DNA of 64,000 bases from Candidatus Kapaibacterium sp. (GTDB lineage: Bacteria; Bacteroidota; Ignavibacteria; Kapaibacteriales; Kapaibacteriaceae), in the NCBI GenBank assembly GCA_018882895.1, contig VERF01000006.1, forward strand, positions 1 through 64,000. The letters are read 5' to 3'. Shown piece after piece: positions 61,104-64,000 of this stretch. Position 1 is the first letter of the stretch, and each line of letters begins with the position of its first letter. The translations under genes were made by a program, and so were the position numbers. A model generated the notes under the pieces. That model was not told the origin of the DNA, did no database searches, and saw only the letters and a program-made list of their open reading frames with translations.

Positions 61104-61873
61104 TGAAAGTGATCAAGATCGGTGGGGCCGTGCTCGACGAACCGTACCTGCGCAAGCAGATGCTTGATGCGGTCCCGCGTCTGGCAGAGCCCTGCATTCT
61201 TGTTCACGGTGGGGGAGTGATCGCTACGAAGCTCGCTCGCGAGTTGAACGTTCCACAGACCATGGTCGACGGACGTCGTGTCACCGATGCGGCCACGCTG
61301 GAGATCGTGGTGATGGCCTACGCCGGCAGCGTCAACAAGTCCCTTGTGGCTGAACTCTACGCGCTGGGACGTCCCGCAATTGGCATCACCGGCGCCGATG
61401 CAGACGTTGTGCGCGCGCATCGGCGGGAGCATCCGACGCTGGACTTCGGCTTTGTGGGTGACATTGATCACATCAACACCAAGCAGCTTCGCTCATTCCT
61501 GGATCAAGGCATGAGTGTTGTCGTAGCGCCCATTACGCACGACGGCGGCGGACAGCTGCTGAATACCAATGCCGACACCATGGCGGCAGAGATCGCCATC
61601 GCTCTTGTGAAGTCCGCCGATGCTGATGCAGAGCGCGTGTCGCTCCACTTCGTCTTTGAGCACCGAGGTGTACTGGCATCGGTTGATGATCCCGATTCGG
61701 TCTTCGAATGTATCGAGTCGGCAGACGTACCTTCACTCGTTAGCCAGGGAGTGATAACAAAGGGTATGATGCCCAAGATCTCCAACGCCGTACGAGCCGC
61801 AGAGGCCGGGGTAGAGGTTGTGATCCAGCACGTAGGTGATTGCGGCACAACGGGTGGGACGCGCATCGTATGA
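61103..61873 (+). CDS. argB: Acetylglutamate kinase family
   Basis: VIKIGGAVLDE; CILVHGGGVIATKLARELNVPQTMVDGRRVTDAATLEIVVM; LLNTNADTMAAEIA. Confidence 0.93.
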   Translation: MKVIKIGGAVLDEPYLRKQMLDAVPRLAEPCILVHGGGVIATKLARELNVPQTMVDGRRVTDAATLEIVVMAYAGSVNKSLVAELYALGRPAIGITGADADVVRAHRREHPTLDFGFVGDIDHINTKQLRSFLDQGMSVVVAPITHDGGGQLLNTNADTMAAEIAIALVKSADADAERVSLHFVFEHRGVLASVDDPDSVFECIESADVPSLVSQGVITKGMMPKISNAVRAAEAGVEVVIQHVGDCGTTGGTRIV

Positions 61874-62925
61874 TCGAGCTACTGCAACGACTCATTGCTA
61901 CGCGGTCATTCTCCAGAGAGGAGAATGTGACGGCGGATATTCTCGAGGACCATTTACGCGGCTGTGGTCGCCCCGTTCAGCGTTTCGGCAACAACGTGCT
62001 GTCGTTGCCGGAACCGGATGGACGTCCGATATGGCTGCTGAACTCTCATCACGATACGGTGCGTCCGGGCGGTGGCTGGAGTCATGATCCGCTCGTCCCA
62101 ACGATCGTTGACGGACGTCTCTACGGTCTGGGCTCCAACGATGCCGGTGGGGCGCTTGTGATGATGCTCGCTGCGTATCTGCACATGTCGGAGAAGTCCG
62201 ATACTCCGGTGCAGTTTGCCTTTGCCGCTACTGCCGAGGAAGAGGTAAGTGGCGATGGCGGCATGGCGCTGCTTGCGCGCGAGGTCTTCGACAAGTATCC
62301 TCTTGCCTGCGCTCTTGTGGGCGAGCCCACACAGATGCAGATGGCGGTGGCCGAGAGGGGGCTGATGGTGCTTGACTGCACATGGCACGGCCGGACGGGA
62401 CACGCAGCCCGCAAGGAGGGCATCAACGCCATCTATGCGGCGCTGGCCGACATCGAATGGTTCCGCACGTTTGAGTTTACCGATATCACCGGTGACCTCG
62501 GTGAGGTGTCGATGACCGTCACGCAGATCAATGCCGGTACGCAGCACAACGTCGTCCCCGACGTCTGCACGGCCGTTGTTGATGTGCGCGTGCCCGGCTC
62601 GCATACGCACGAGGATGTGCTGGCGGTTATCCGCGCGCACGTGAGCTGCGACTGTCAGCCCCGTTCCATGAGGTTGCGTTCCTCATCCATCGCGATGGAT
62701 CATCCTCTTGTTCAGTCGGGCCTCGCGCTCGGCATGAAGGCCTATGCCAGCCCCACAATGTCTGACCAGGCTCTGCTGCCATCGGGCGTTCCGTCGCTCA
62801 AGATCGGTCCGGGCAACAGTGCGCGCTCGCACACGCCTGACGAGTGGATCGGCATCGACGAGGTGGAGTCGGGCATTGCCACATTCATTCATCTGCTCGA
62901 AACAACCATGCGGAGTCTGCAATGA
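61870..62925 (+). CDS. M20 family deacylase (ArgE-like)
   Basis: LLNSHHDTVRPGGGWSHDPL; LYGLGSNDAGGALVMM; TAEEEVSGDGGM; VGEPTQMQMAVAERG. Confidence 0.85.
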   Translation: MIELLQRLIATRSFSREENVTADILEDHLRGCGRPVQRFGNNVLSLPEPDGRPIWLLNSHHDTVRPGGGWSHDPLVPTIVDGRLYGLGSNDAGGALVMMLAAYLHMSEKSDTPVQFAFAATAEEEVSGDGGMALLAREVFDKYPLACALVGEPTQMQMAVAERGLMVLDCTWHGRTGHAARKEGINAIYAALADIEWFRTFEFTDITGDLGEVSMTVTQINAGTQHNVVPDVCTAVVDVRVPGSHTHEDVLAVIRAHVSCDCQPRSMRLRSSSIAMDHPLVQSGLALGMKAYASPTMSDQALLPSGVPSLKIGPGNSARSHTPDEWIGIDEVESGIATFIHLLETTMRSLQ

Positions 62926-64000
62926 AGCCATGGGATAAAGGGGCTCCTATCGATGCGTTGATGGAGCAATTCACTGTTGGACGAGACCGTGACGTTGACG
63001 CGCGTCTAGCGCGCTGGGACGTTGTGGGCTCCATCGCCCATGCCGAGATGCTCGGCACGGTTGGCCTCATCTCTGATGACGAGCGACGTCAGCTGACGGC
63101 GGCGTTATCGGAGCTGCTCGAAGAGATCGACCGCAACGGAATTGTTATCGACCCGGCCTGTGAGGACATCCACTCACACGTCGAGGCCGTGCTGACGCAG
63201 AAGCTTGGTGATGTGGGCAAGAAGATCCACACCGGGCGCAGCCGCAACGACCAGGTACTTGTGGACCTCAAGCTCTTCCTGCGTCACGAGCTCCGCAGCA
63301 CGCGCATGCGCGTTAAGGAACTTGCCGATCTGCTCATCACGCTTGCCGAGAAGTACAACACCGTGGAGCTGCCCGGCTACACGCACTTCCAGATCGCCAT
63401 GCCCTCGAGCTTTGGTCTATGGTTTGGCGGCTATGCCGAGGCCCTCATCGAAGATCTGCGCGTGCTGGACATGGGCATTGATGCTGCAAATGCCAACCCT
63501 CTTGGCAGTGCTGCAGGCTATGGCACGTCGCTTCCGCTTGATAGGGGGCTTACCACGCGCGCGCTGAACTTCGATCGCGTACACGTCACCAGCACCTTTG
63601 CTCAAATGTCGCGCGGGCGCACCGAAAAGCTCGCAGCCATTGCGCTTGCTCAGCCCCTTTCCACTCTTGCGCGTTTCGCTGCCGATGTGGTGCAGTATGC
63701 AAGTCAGAACTATGGCTTCATCACCTTGCCCGAGGCCTTTACCACCGGCTCGAGCATCATGCCGCACAAGCGCAACCCTGATGTCTTCGAAGTACTTCGT
63801 GCGCGGTGCAATCGCCTGCAGTCCGCGGCGCACGAGATCGCGACCATGCTCACCAATCTTCCGTCGGGCTACCACCGCGACATGCAGTTCATCAAGGACG
63901 TCATCGTCGACGCCATCGACGAAGCCCAGCTTCTGTTGGACGTTGCCCTGCATGTTGTGCCGCACATCACGCCCGTTCAGAATCTGCTCCAAGACCCTTC
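62922..64000 (+). CDS. argH: Argininosuccinate lyase (3' truncated by window edge)
   Basis: MKPWDKGAPIDALMEQFTVGRDRDVDARLARWDVVGSIAHAEML; HTGRSRNDQVLVDLKL; GSSIMPHKRNPDVFE; open to end of window, so absent from ORF track. Confidence 0.95.
   Translation, partial: MKPWDKGAPIDALMEQFTVGRDRDVDARLARWDVVGSIAHAEMLGTVGLISDDERRQLTAALSELLEEIDRNGIVIDPACEDIHSHVEAVLTQKLGDVGKKIHTGRSRNDQVLVDLKLFLRHELRSTRMRVKELADLLITLAEKYNTVELPGYTHFQIAMPSSFGLWFGGYAEALIEDLRVLDMGIDAANANPLGSAAGYGTSLPLDRGLTTRALNFDRVHVTSTFAQMSRGRTEKLAAIALAQPLSTLARFAADVVQYASQNYGFITLPEAFTTGSSIMPHKRNPDVFEVLRARCNRLQSAAHEIATMLTNLPSGYHRDMQFIKDVIVDAIDEAQLLLDVALHVVPHITPVQNLLQDP

Overview
The window looks like chromosomal backbone from a Bacteroidota/Chlorobiota/Kapabacteria-like bacterium. 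Evidence is the type IX secretion (T9SS) sorting domains, PorV- and PorW/SprE-like proteins, a GWxTD protein, TAnnTTTG-type promoters and a Bacteroidota-style arginine pathway. Position 1-34.6 kb holds cell-envelope, T9SS and housekeeping genes, including a frameshifted nuoL. A str-type cluster (fusA, rpsL, rpsG, second fusA, tuf) follows at 34.7-41.4 kb, then the S10-spc-alpha ribosomal super-cluster at 41.5-55.9 kb, without adk and rpsD at their usual places. After engB and purE comes an arginine operon (GNAT, argG, argC, argF', argB, argE-like, argH) running off the right edge. I saw no CRISPR array, rRNA, tRNA, phage or transposon. The most interesting signals are: (1) an unannotated 28-codon ORF with 10 Arg codons, followed by hairpins, just upstream of the arginine operon (candidate leader-peptide attenuator); (2) an over-represented octamer ARGGGGCT across the window; (3) two divergent EF-G paralogs flanking rpsL-rpsG that resemble the mitochondrial/spirochaete split-function pair; (4) a CADD-like putative pABA synthase retaining the sacrificial Tyr; (5) a 16-copy GGPRDDRR protein repeat; (6) a 7-bp tandem repeat next to the fusA promoter. 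All assignments come from reading the sequence and remembered family features; no database search was run.
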